DNA of 64,000 nucleotides. Source: Streptomyces sp. NBC_00287. GTDB lineage: Bacteria > Actinomycetota > Actinomycetes > Streptomycetales > Streptomycetaceae. The translations under genes and the position numbers were made by a program. The stretch spans positions 6,572,001 to 6,636,000 of the forward strand of contig NZ_CP108053.1 of assembly GCF_036173105.1 (NCBI RefSeq). The letters are read 5' to 3'. Of this stretch, positions 39,034 to 46,657 are shown one piece after another. The stretch's first letter is position 1, and every line of letters starts with the position of its first letter. The notes under the pieces are model-generated. The model was not told the DNA's origin. It saw only the letters and a program-made list of their open reading frames with translations, and made no database searches.

Positions 39034-39078
39034 TTTCTTTCATGGAAACCCTGGCTTAGAGTGTTGTTCTAAAGGAGG
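39034..39078 (+). promoter_or_regulatory. promoter and ribosome site of the ureAB operon
   Basis: -10 TAGAGT (39057-39062), -35 TTTCTT (39034-39039) at 17 bp, then AAGGAGG (39072-39078) 8 nt before the ATG. Upstream, GTCACT is directly repeated at 38995 and 39009; this could be a regulator site. I could not identify a convincing GlnR box. Confidence 0.45.
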
Positions 39079-39086
39079 AACGACTT

Positions 39087-39785
39087 ATGCGGCTCACGCC
39101 CACCGAACGCGACCGGCTGCTGCTCTTCGGGGCCGCCGAACTGGCCCGGGCGCGGCGCTCCCGAGGGCTCCGGCTGAATGTCCCGGAGGCCACCGCGCTG
39201 ATCGCGGACACCGTGTGCGAGGCCGCCCGGGACGGGCTGCGGCTCGCCGAGGCGATCGAGCGCGCCCGCTCGGTCCTCGGCCCCCACGACGTCCTGCCGG
39301 GCGTCGCGGACGTGGTCACCGAGGTGCATGTCGAGGCCGTCTTCGACGACGGTTCACGGCTCGCCGTCGTCAGCGACCCCATCGGGGGCGGGCTCGGCAA
39401 CACGGCTCCCGGTGCGCTGCTGCCCGGTCCCGAGCACGCCGAGCCGGAGCCGGCCGTACGGCTCACGGTGACCAACACCGCCACCGTGCCCGTCTCCGTC
39501 ACCTCCCACTTCCACTTCTTCGAGGCCAACCCGCGCCTGGACTTCGTACGGGAGCAGGCCTACGGCATGCGGCTCGCCGTGCCCGCCGGTTCCTCGGTCC
39601 GGTTCGGCCCCGGGGAGTCGCTGGAGGTCGGACTCGTGCCGATCGGCGGCGCCCGGGTCGCCATCGGCTTCGCCGGGCTCGTCGACGGACCGCTGGACGC
39701 GCCCGGCGCCCGCGAGGAGGCGCTGCGTCGCGCCGCCGCCTGCGGCTACCTCGGCATATCGGACATACAGGAGGTCGTGCGATGA
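39087..39785 (+). CDS. fused urease gamma/beta subunit
   Basis: 232 residues. The first 100 are a UreA-type gamma domain (MRLTPTERDRLLLFGAAELA, LNVPEATALIADTVCEAARD, VLPGVADVVTEVHVEAVFDD). The rest, after a Gly/Pro linker, is a UreB-type beta domain with VTNTATVPVSVTSHFHFFEA, NPRLDFVREQAYGMRL and a final CGYLGISDIQEVVR. Fusion of gamma and beta is known in some bacteria. TGA overlaps the ATG of the alpha subunit (ATGA), so the two are translationally coupled. See the alpha subunit for doubts about urea as substrate. Confidence 0.88.
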   Translation: MRLTPTERDRLLLFGAAELARARRSRGLRLNVPEATALIADTVCEAARDGLRLAEAIERARSVLGPHDVLPGVADVVTEVHVEAVFDDGSRLAVVSDPIGGGLGNTAPGALLPGPEHAEPEPAVRLTVTNTATVPVSVTSHFHFFEANPRLDFVREQAYGMRLAVPAGSSVRFGPGESLEVGLVPIGGARVAIGFAGLVDGPLDAPGAREEALRRAAACGYLGISDIQEVVR

Positions 39786-41491
39786 GCCGCCCCGGAGGCC
39801 ATGCCGCTGAGGCCCGCCGCCTCACCCCCTACGAGTACGCGTCCACCCACGGTCCCCGCGCCGGCGACCGCATCCGGCTCGGCGACTCCGGGCTGACGAT
39901 CCGCGTCGAGTCCGACGCGCAGAAGTACGGCGACGAGTTCCTCGCCGGGTTCGGCAAGACCGCCCGCGACGGGCTGCATCTCAAGGCGGCCGCCGTCCGG
40001 GACACCTGTGACGTCGTCATCAGCAATGTCGTGGTGATCGACGCCGTCCAGGGGATCCGGAAGGTCTCCATCGGTATCCGTGAGGGCCGGATCTGCTCGA
40101 TCGGGCGGGCCGGGAACCCGGACACGCTCGACGGGATCGACGTCGTGGTCGGCACCGGTACGTCCATCGTGTCCGGCGAGGGGCTCATCGCCACCGCCGG
40201 TGCCGTCGACACGCATGTCCATCTGCTGTCGCCGCGGATCATGGAGGCCTCGCTGGCCTCCGGTGTGACCACGATCATCGGGCAGGAGTTCGGGCCGGTG
40301 TGGGGGGTCGGGGTCAACTCGCCGTGGGCACTGAAGCATGCCTTCAACGCCTTCGACGCCTGGCCGGTCAACATCGGGTTCCTGGGGCGGGGTTCGTCCT
40401 CGCACGATGCCCCTTTGATCGAGGCCCTGGCCGAGGGCGGCGCCTCCGGTTTCAAGGTGCACGAGGACATGGGGGCCCACACCCGGGCGCTGGACACGGC
40501 GTTGCGGGTCGCCGAGGAGCATGACGTCCAAGTCGCCCTGCACAGCGACGGTTTGAACGAATGCCTCTCGGTCGAGGACACGCTGCGGGTCCTGGACGGT
40601 CGTACGATCCACGCCTTCCACATCGAGGGCTGCGGCGGCGGGCATGTGCCGAACGTCCTGAAAATGGCGGGAGTTGCGAACGTCATCGGCTCCTCCACCA
40701 ATCCCACGCTGCCTTTCGGGCGGGACGCGGTCGCCGAGCACTACGGCATGATCGTCTCCGTCCACGATCTGAAGACGGACCTGCCCGGCGACGCCGCCAT
40801 GGCCCGGGACCGCATCCGCGCGGGAACCATGGGCGCCGAGGACGTGCTGCACGACCTGGGCGCGATCGGCATCACCTCGTCCGACGCGCAGGGCATGGGA
40901 CGCGCGGGCGAGACCGTCCGCCGTACCTTCGCCATGGCCGGGAAGATGAAGGCCGAGTTCGGCGCCCCGGACGAGCACGACAACGAGCGTGTCCTGCGCT
41001 ACATGGCGAAGCTGACCATCAACCCGGCCATCGCGCACGGGCTTTCGCACGAGGTCGGGTCGATCGAGGTCGGCAAGCTCGCCGACCTCGTGCTGTGGAG
41101 CCCGGAGTACTTCGGCGCCAAGCCGCAGCTCGTCCTCAAGGCGGGCTTCCCGGCCTACGGCGTGGTCGGTGACCCCAACGCCGCGACCGACACCTGCGAA
41201 CCGCTCGTCCTGGGCCCGCAGTTCGGCGCGTACGGCGCCACCCCAGCCGACATCTCCGTCGCGTTCGTCGCGCAGGCAGCCCTCGACCAGGGTGGCGACA
41301 CCATGCCGACCCGGCGTCGCCGTGTCGCCGTGCGCGGCACCCGCGGTATCGGACCGGCTGACCTGCGCCTGAACTCCCGTACCGGAGCAGTCGATGTCGA
41401 CCAGCGCACGGGCCTGGTGTCGCTGGACGGAGAGCCGCTGCGCTCGGAACCGGCCGACTCGGTCTCGCTGAACCGTCTCTACTTCCTCTAG
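39782..41491 (+). CDS. urease alpha-like amidohydrolase with altered flap
   Basis: 569 residues. The nickel site is complete: H145 and H147 in DTHVHLLSP, carbamylatable K225 in GFKVHEDMG, H254 in ALHSDGLNE, H280 in AFHIEGCGGGH and D368 in TSSDAQGMGR. The mobile flap is different: where urease has a Cys-His-His run with the catalytic acid His, this protein has S326-V327-H328 in MIVSVHDLKTDLPGD, with one extra residue. Strong UreC relatives keep that Cys and His, so activity on urea may be weak or the substrate may differ. No ureD, ureE, ureF or ureG is nearby. It ends 8 nt before agmatine deiminase, whose product N-carbamoylputrescine is itself a substituted urea. Confidence 0.85.
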   Translation: MSRPGGHAAEARRLTPYEYASTHGPRAGDRIRLGDSGLTIRVESDAQKYGDEFLAGFGKTARDGLHLKAAAVRDTCDVVISNVVVIDAVQGIRKVSIGIREGRICSIGRAGNPDTLDGIDVVVGTGTSIVSGEGLIATAGAVDTHVHLLSPRIMEASLASGVTTIIGQEFGPVWGVGVNSPWALKHAFNAFDAWPVNIGFLGRGSSSHDAPLIEALAEGGASGFKVHEDMGAHTRALDTALRVAEEHDVQVALHSDGLNECLSVEDTLRVLDGRTIHAFHIEGCGGGHVPNVLKMAGVANVIGSSTNPTLPFGRDAVAEHYGMIVSVHDLKTDLPGDAAMARDRIRAGTMGAEDVLHDLGAIGITSSDAQGMGRAGETVRRTFAMAGKMKAEFGAPDEHDNERVLRYMAKLTINPAIAHGLSHEVGSIEVGKLADLVLWSPEYFGAKPQLVLKAGFPAYGVVGDPNAATDTCEPLVLGPQFGAYGATPADISVAFVAQAALDQGGDTMPTRRRRVAVRGTRGIGPADLRLNSRTGAVDVDQRTGLVSLDGEPLRSEPADSVSLNRLYFL

Positions 41492-41499
41492 GACCTTTG

Positions 41500-42516
41500 A
41501 TGACCTTCCGTATGCCCCCCGAGTGGGCCCCGCACGAGCGCACCTGGATGGCCTGGCCGGGACCCAACCCGACCTTCACCAACGACGAGGAGCTGGCCGA
41601 GGCCCGCGCCGCCTGGGCATCCGTGGCCCGTGCCGTGCGCCGCTTCGAGCCGGTGACGGTGGTGCACGGCCCCGGTCAGGGCGAGTCGGCGCGCGAACTG
41701 CTCGGCCCGGAGGTCGACTTGGTGGAGCGCGAGCTCGACGACGCGTGGATGCGGGACATCGGCCCCACGTTTGTCACCGACGGTCGTGAACTGGCCGCCG
41801 TGGACTGGGTGTTCAACGGCTGGGGCGGCCAGGACTGGGCCCGCTGGGAGCACGACTCCAAGATCGCCCGCCATGTCGCGGACCTGGTGGGGGTGCCGGT
41901 GCTGTCCTCGCCGCTGGTCAACGAGGGCGGCGCGATCCACGTCGACGGCGAGGGCACGGTCCTGCTGACCGACACCGTCCAGCTCGGCTCCGGACGCAAC
42001 CCCGGCTGGACCCGCGAGCAGGTCGAGGCGGAGATCCACGCCAAGCTCGGCACCACCAAGGCCATCTGGCTCCCGCACGGCCTGGCCGGCGACTACGGCA
42101 GGTACGGCACCCAGGGCCATGTCGACATCGTCGCGGCCTTCGCACGGCCCGGCACCGTGCTGGTGCACAGCCAGCGGAACCCCGCCCACCCGGACCACGT
42201 CCGCTCGCAGCTGTACATCGACATCCTGCGCGGCCAGACCGACGCGAAGGGCCGCCGCCTGGAGGTCGTCGAGATCCCCGCGCCCACTGTCCTGAGGGAC
42301 GAGGAGGGCGACTGGGTCGACTACTCCTACATCAACCACTACCTCTGCAACGGCGGAGTCGTCCTGTGCGCCTTCGACGATCCCCATGACGAGCTGGCGG
42401 CCGGTATCTTCCGGCGGCTGTTCCCCGAGCGGACCGTGACCCTGGTCGACGCCCGTACCATCTTCGCTGGTGGTGGAGGCATCCACTGCATCACACAACA
42501 GCAGCCGAAGATCTAG
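41500..42516 (+). CDS. aguA: agmatine deiminase
   Basis: 338 residues from ATG 41500 (AGGA 6 nt upstream). Family signatures of porphyromonas-type peptidylarginine/agmatine deiminases are complete: ERTWMAWPGP, ELDDAWMRDIGPTFV, VFNGWGGQD, VNEGGAIHVDGEGTVL, YGTQGHVDIVAAF and the nucleophile C330 in GGGGIHCITQQ. It converts agmatine to N-carbamoylputrescine and ammonia. The usual partner, N-carbamoylputrescine amidohydrolase (AguB, nitrilase type), is absent here; instead the urease-like genes sit directly upstream in the same operon. Confidence 0.9.
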   Translation: MTFRMPPEWAPHERTWMAWPGPNPTFTNDEELAEARAAWASVARAVRRFEPVTVVHGPGQGESARELLGPEVDLVERELDDAWMRDIGPTFVTDGRELAAVDWVFNGWGGQDWARWEHDSKIARHVADLVGVPVLSSPLVNEGGAIHVDGEGTVLLTDTVQLGSGRNPGWTREQVEAEIHAKLGTTKAIWLPHGLAGDYGRYGTQGHVDIVAAFARPGTVLVHSQRNPAHPDHVRSQLYIDILRGQTDAKGRRLEVVEIPAPTVLRDEEGDWVDYSYINHYLCNGGVVLCAFDDPHDELAAGIFRRLFPERTVTLVDARTIFAGGGGIHCITQQQPKI

Positions 42517-42526
42517 GAGCCGTCGG

Positions 42527-43126
42527 ATGGCCGGTGCGCGGAAGAACGCGCCGCCGCGGGAGGACGTCCTCGTCGCCGCCATGGAGATGATCGCCGAGCG
42601 CGGTCTGGAGAAGCTCACCATGGCGGCCCTCGGCCGCGAGGTCGGGATGAGCAGCGGGCATCTGCTCTACTACTTCGGCTCCAAGGACGAGCTGCTGCTA
42701 CGGACCCTGGAGTGGAGCGAGGGCCGGCTCGGCGCCGAGCGCGGCCGGCTGCTGACCCGGAGCGCACCGGCCCGGGAGCGGCTCGATGCCTACGTCGATC
42801 TGTACGTCCCCGACGGCCATCGCGACCCGCACTGGACACTGTGGCTCGAGGTCTGGAACCGCTCGCAGAACGCCGACGACGACGCCCGCGACCGGCAGGC
42901 CGCGATCGAGGGCGCCTGGCACCGCGACCTGGTGGCCCTGCTGGCGGAGGGGGTGTCGCGCGGGGAGTTCCGGCCGGTCGACCCGGACCGTTTCGCGGCT
43001 CGCCTCAGGGCGCTCCTCGACGGCTTCTCCATCCATGTGGCGATCGGGCTGCGGGGCACGGACCGGGCGCAAGTTCTCGGCCACGTCAGGGAGTTCCTCC
43101 AGAACAGCCTCCTCGCGGACACCTGA
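42527..43126 (+). CDS. TetR-family regulator of the urease-like/agmatine operon
   Basis: 199 residues from ATG 42527 with AGGAG 7 nt upstream, 10 nt after aguA. HTH: MEMIAERGLEKLTMAALGRE then VGMSSGHLLYYFGSKDELLL. The C-terminal domain, WTLWLEVWNRSQNADDDARD and GEFRPVDPDRFAARLRALLD, resembles the BetI-type TetR_C group, which often senses small cationic or amine metabolites. As the last gene of the operon it probably autoregulates it in response to a polyamine or related compound (inference). Confidence 0.83.
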   Translation: MAGARKNAPPREDVLVAAMEMIAERGLEKLTMAALGREVGMSSGHLLYYFGSKDELLLRTLEWSEGRLGAERGRLLTRSAPARERLDAYVDLYVPDGHRDPHWTLWLEVWNRSQNADDDARDRQAAIEGAWHRDLVALLAEGVSRGEFRPVDPDRFAARLRALLDGFSIHVAIGLRGTDRAQVLGHVREFLQNSLLADT

Positions 43127-43246
43127 GGGTGCGCCCGGGTTGTACTCAATTCGGGGGATTGACGCGGTGACGCGTGGTGCGTTTGCCTCGATGGAAGCCC
43201 TCGGCGCAGGGCCGGGGGAGAAGCAACACAGCATCACGGGGGAAAC

Positions 43247-44515
43247 GTGTTCAGAACAATGCGTGGGGTGTCCGTCGTTGTGCTCGCGGGGGCGATGGTC
43301 GCGCTGTCGGCCACGTCCGCGGCGCCGGCGCCGAAGCCGGGGCCCGAGCGGATCACGCTGACGGCGACGGGGGAGCAGATCGAGAAGGGGTCGGGCGGTG
43401 CGGCGCTCACCGCTGACGGCCGCTATGCCGCGTTCGTCTCGGAGGACGCCGATGTGGTGCCCGGCGACACCAACGGGCGGACCGATGTGTTCATCCGGGA
43501 CCTGCGCCGGGGAACCGTCGAGCGGGTCAACGTCGCGTCGGACGGGACGCAGGCGGAGGGCGGCTGGGGCAGCCATCGGGTGGAGATCAGCGCCGACGGC
43601 CGGTATGTCGCCTTCATGTCCTCGGCGAAGAACCTCGCCGAGTGGCCCGAACCGCCCACCGGCCAGGTGGAGGACGTCTACGTCCACGACCGTCGCACCG
43701 GCCGCACGGAACGGGTCAGCGTCGCCGCCGACGGCGGTTCCGCCTGGACGTTCGACACCTTCGACATGTCGGCCGACGGCCGGTATGTCGCCTTCGGCGC
43801 CTCGTCGCAGCGGATGGAGGGGGCCGCGAACAGTCAGACCCTCGCCTACGTCGTCGACCGCCGCACCGGCGTCGCCAAGCGGATCAGCGACCACATCCCG
43901 TCGGACTGGTACGTCCCGAGCGTCACCCTGAGCGCCGACGGCAGCCACCTGACCTATGTGCAGCGGCACCCGCGGGGCGGGCGGCACGAGTTGTGGCACG
44001 TCGATCTGGGCACCGGTGAGCAGAAGCTGGTGAACGCGACCCCTGGCGGCGAGCCCACCAACGGCGGCCCGGGCGGCGCGACGCTCTCCGCGGACGGCCG
44101 GTTCGTCGCGTACAGCTCCTTCGACGAGAGCGTGGTCCCCGAGGCGCCGCAGTACACCTGGGAGCTCTACCTGTACGACAGCCGTACCGGGAAGACCCGG
44201 TGGATGACCCACGAAGGCAAGGGCGGGCTCGGCGCCGGTCTCCTCAGCCCCGACGGCCGCCGCCTCGCCTACAACACCGAGATCAAGTCGGGCGACGACA
44301 CCGTCGCGGAGAACGTCCATGTCCGGGATCTGAGGACCGGCCGGACCGAACTCGTCACCCGCACCCTCGCGGGCGGAGCCCAGACCAAGGGATACGCGGC
44401 ACCCAGCGCCTTCGCCCGGGGCGGCCGGCTCCTCTCCGTCTACTCGTCCTCGTCCGAACTCGTCCCCGGCGACACCAACGGCACGGGCGACGGCTTCCTG
44501 CACCGTCTACGGTGA
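43247..44515 (+). CDS. secreted TolB-like/PD40 beta-propeller protein
   Basis: 422 residues from GTG 43247 (GGGGGA just upstream). A Sec signal peptide (VSVVVLAGAMVALSATSAAP) is followed by repeated blades built on LTADGRYAAFVSEDADVVPG, ISADGRYVAFMSSAKNLAEW, MSADGRYVAFGASSQ and LSADGRFVAYSSFDESVVPE: the S-A-D-G-R-Y-V-A-F pattern of PD40/WD40-like propellers, about six blades. Asp-rich turns such as GDTNGRTDVF suggest calcium binding. No catalytic domain is attached. The likely role is extracellular binding; the partner is unknown. Confidence 0.78.
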   Translation: MFRTMRGVSVVVLAGAMVALSATSAAPAPKPGPERITLTATGEQIEKGSGGAALTADGRYAAFVSEDADVVPGDTNGRTDVFIRDLRRGTVERVNVASDGTQAEGGWGSHRVEISADGRYVAFMSSAKNLAEWPEPPTGQVEDVYVHDRRTGRTERVSVAADGGSAWTFDTFDMSADGRYVAFGASSQRMEGAANSQTLAYVVDRRTGVAKRISDHIPSDWYVPSVTLSADGSHLTYVQRHPRGGRHELWHVDLGTGEQKLVNATPGGEPTNGGPGGATLSADGRFVAYSSFDESVVPEAPQYTWELYLYDSRTGKTRWMTHEGKGGLGAGLLSPDGRRLAYNTEIKSGDDTVAENVHVRDLRTGRTELVTRTLAGGAQTKGYAAPSAFARGGRLLSVYSSSSELVPGDTNGTGDGFLHRLR

Positions 44516-44573
44516 CCGACCGCATTCTGAGACAACCGTGAGTGAGGCACGGGGGCTGTGCCAGACTGCCTCC

Positions 44574-44624
44574 GTGCTCTCGTTCGCCATGATTATTGGC
44601 AGCAGGCGCGCCGGTCCGCAGTGA
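44574..44624 (+). CDS. cimA leader peptide (16 aa, tandem Ile codons)
   Basis: GTG 44574 lies 7 nt after CAGACT (44562-44567), suggesting a leaderless transcript. It reads MLSFAMIIGSRRAGPQ and stops at TGA 44624; ATG 44589 is an internal start in the same frame. Two adjacent ATT Ile codons, rare in this GC-rich genome, are followed by the stop, a hairpin and an intrinsic terminator. This is a credible isoleucine-sensing leader for the isoleucine-pathway gene downstream. Confidence 0.65.
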   Translation: MLSFAMIIGSRRAGPQ

Positions 44625-44704
44625 CCGCCACGTACGACCAGGTACGGGCGGACACCGTCGTCCTCGACCCGCGCGCAGACCTCTCGCACCCGCGAGGGGT
44701 TTTT
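44625..44704 (+). promoter_or_regulatory. cimA transcription attenuator
   Basis: Hairpin 1 (44625-44651): CCGCC-CGTAC paired with GTAC-GGGCGG with one bulged A, starting at the base after the leader stop. Terminator hairpin (44680-44699): CCTCTCGC/GCGAGGGG around ACCC, then TTTTT at 44700-44704. The layout parallels the ilvBNC attenuator in this same window. The remaining 113 bp to the cimA start contain only its ribosome site AGGAG (44803-44807). Confidence 0.7.
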
Positions 44705-44817
44705 CGCATTTCTGGCCCACCTTCAGCCGGAGGCGCAGCGCGAGGGATCATTGGGGGATGGTGGAGCCGGTCATTCCGGTACAGACCGAGATCCATTTCA
44801 TCAGGAGCCTTCAGACC

Positions 44818-46422
44818 ATGACGGAAACCAGCGAGCTCGACGACTCGTTCCACGTCTTCGACACCACCCTGCGCGACGGCGCCCAGCGTGAGGGCATCAA
44901 CCTCACCGTCGCGGACAAGCTGGCCATCGCACGGCACCTGGACGACTTCGGCGTGGGCTTCATCGAGGGCGGCTGGCCCGGCGCCAACCCGCGGGACACT
45001 GAGTTCTTCGCCCGCGCCCAGCAGGAGATCGACTTCAAGCACGCCCAGCTCGTCGCCTTCGGCGCCACGCGCCGGGCGGGCGCCAAGGCGTCGGACGACC
45101 CGCAGGTCAAGGCGCTCCTGGAGTCGGGCGCCCCGGTGATCACACTGGTCGCCAAGTCCCACGACCGGCATGTGGAACTCGCGCTGCGCACCACCCTGGA
45201 CGAGAACCTGGAGATGGTCCGGGACACGGTGTCGTTCCTGAAGGAGCAGGGCCGCCGGGTCTTCGTCGACTGCGAGCACTTCTTCGACGGCTACCGCGCC
45301 AACCCCGAGTACGCGAAATCCGTCGTCCGTACGGCCTCGGAGGCCGGCGCCGATGTCGTGATCCTCTGCGACACCAACGGCGGCATGCTCCCGGCGCAGG
45401 TCCAGGCGGTCGTCTCGACGGTGCTGGCCGACACGGGCGCCCGGCTCGGCATGCACGCCCAGGACGACACGGGGTGCGCGGTCGCGAACACGCTGGCGGC
45501 GGTGGACGCGGGCGCGACCCACGTCCAGTGCACGGCGAACGGGTACGGCGAGCGGGTGGGCAACGCCAACCTGTTCCCGGTGGTGGCGGCGCTGGAGCTG
45601 AAGTACGGCAAGCAGGTCCTGCCGGAGGGCAAGCTCCGTGAGATGACCCGTATCTCCCACGCCATCGCCGAGGTGGTGAACCTGACCCCCTCCACCCACC
45701 AGCCCTACGTCGGTGTCTCGGCCTTCGCCCACAAGGCGGGCCTGCACGCCTCCGCGATCAAGGTCGACCCGGATCTGTACCAGCACATCGACCCCGAGCA
45801 GGTCGGCAACACCATGCGGATGCTGGTCTCCGACATGGCGGGCCGCGCCTCGGTCGAGCTCAAGGGCAAGGAGCTGGGCGTCGACCTGGGCGGCGACCGT
45901 CAGCTGGTCGGCCGGGTGGTCGAGCGGGTGAAGGAGCGCGAGCTCAAGGGCTACACCTACGAGGCGGCGGACGCGAGCTTCGAGCTCCTCCTCCGTGCCG
46001 AGGTCGAGGGCAAGCCCCTGAAGTACTTCGACGTCGAGTCCTGGCGAGCGATCGTCGAGGACCGGCCTGACGGCAGCCACGCCAACGAGGCCACGGTCAA
46101 GCTCTTCGCCAAGGGCGAGCGCATCGTGGCGACGGCGGAGGGCAACGGCCCGGTCAACGCCCTGGACCGCGCCCTGCGCGTCGCCCTGGAAAAGATCTAC
46201 CCTCAACTCGCCAAGCTGGACCTGGTCGACTACAAGGTCCGCATCCTGGAGGGCGTCCACGGCACCCAGTCCACGACCCGAGTCCTGATCTCGACGTCCG
46301 ACGGGGCGGGGGAGTGGTCGACGGTGGGCGTGGCGGAGAACGTGATCGCGGCGTCTTGGCAGGCGCTGGAGGATGCGTACGCGTACGGGTTGCTGCGCGC
46401 GGGCGTGACACCGGCGGAGTAA
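44818..46422 (+). CDS. cimA: (R)-citramalate synthase
   Basis: 534 residues from ATG 44818. HMGL-like catalytic barrel: FHVFDTTLRDGAQREGINLT, GVGFIEGGWPGANPRDTEFF, metal ligands in the HAQDDTGCAVANTLAAVDAG segment, and VQCTANGYGERVGNANL. SAFAHKAGLHASAIKVDPDL and a C-terminal LeuA-dimer regulatory domain (VRILEGVHGTQSTTRVLIST) follow. The ERVGNANL and FIEGGWPG variants are those I associate with CimA-type rather than isopropylmalate synthases. It condenses pyruvate and acetyl-CoA to citramalate, a threonine-independent route to 2-oxobutyrate and isoleucine. The Ile-Ile leader supports this. Confidence 0.88.
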   Translation: MTETSELDDSFHVFDTTLRDGAQREGINLTVADKLAIARHLDDFGVGFIEGGWPGANPRDTEFFARAQQEIDFKHAQLVAFGATRRAGAKASDDPQVKALLESGAPVITLVAKSHDRHVELALRTTLDENLEMVRDTVSFLKEQGRRVFVDCEHFFDGYRANPEYAKSVVRTASEAGADVVILCDTNGGMLPAQVQAVVSTVLADTGARLGMHAQDDTGCAVANTLAAVDAGATHVQCTANGYGERVGNANLFPVVAALELKYGKQVLPEGKLREMTRISHAIAEVVNLTPSTHQPYVGVSAFAHKAGLHASAIKVDPDLYQHIDPEQVGNTMRMLVSDMAGRASVELKGKELGVDLGGDRQLVGRVVERVKERELKGYTYEAADASFELLLRAEVEGKPLKYFDVESWRAIVEDRPDGSHANEATVKLFAKGERIVATAEGNGPVNALDRALRVALEKIYPQLAKLDLVDYKVRILEGVHGTQSTTRVLISTSDGAGEWSTVGVAENVIAASWQALEDAYAYGLLRAGVTPAE

Positions 46423-46433
46423 CACCGACTTTT

Positions 46434-46648
46434 CTCGCCCCCGCCGCCCCTACCCGTCCCATCCCTGGGGGCTGCGCCCCCAGACCCCCGCTTCGGCCCT
46501 GAACGGGCCTCGTCCTCAAACGCCGGACGGGCTAAATCAGCCCCTCCGGCGTTTGAGGAGCGGGGGTCCAGGGGGCAGCGCCCCCTGGGCGGGGTCGAAG
46601 GGGCGGCAGCCCCTGGAGGATGGGACGGGTAGGGGCGGCGGGGGCGAG
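46434..46648. repeat. 215-bp nested palindromic element between convergent genes
   Basis: Outer 31-bp arms 46434-46464 and 46618-46648 are perfect inverted copies. Inside are hairpin CTGGGGGC-TGC-GCCCCCAG (46465-46483), hairpin CCAGGGGGC-AGC-GCCCCCTGG region (46568-46587), and a 20-bp pair 46514-46533 / 46539-46558 (CCTCAAACGCCGGACGGGCT, one mismatch) around AAATC. It occupies nearly all of the gap between cimA and the GH30 gene and should terminate both. Confidence 0.85.
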
Positions 46649-46657
46649 GAAGAGCCC

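Noticed and set aside
38990-39060. GlnR operator between the NCS1 permease and ureAB
   Set aside because: GTCAC and GAAAC half-sites occur, but not with the spacing I know for GlnR boxes; only the direct repeat is reported.
37937-41491. Very long plus-strand frame that would extend ureC upstream to 37937
   Set aside because: The extra part runs antisense through the NCS1 permease and through the ureAB gene in another frame; the real start is the ATGA overlap at 39782.
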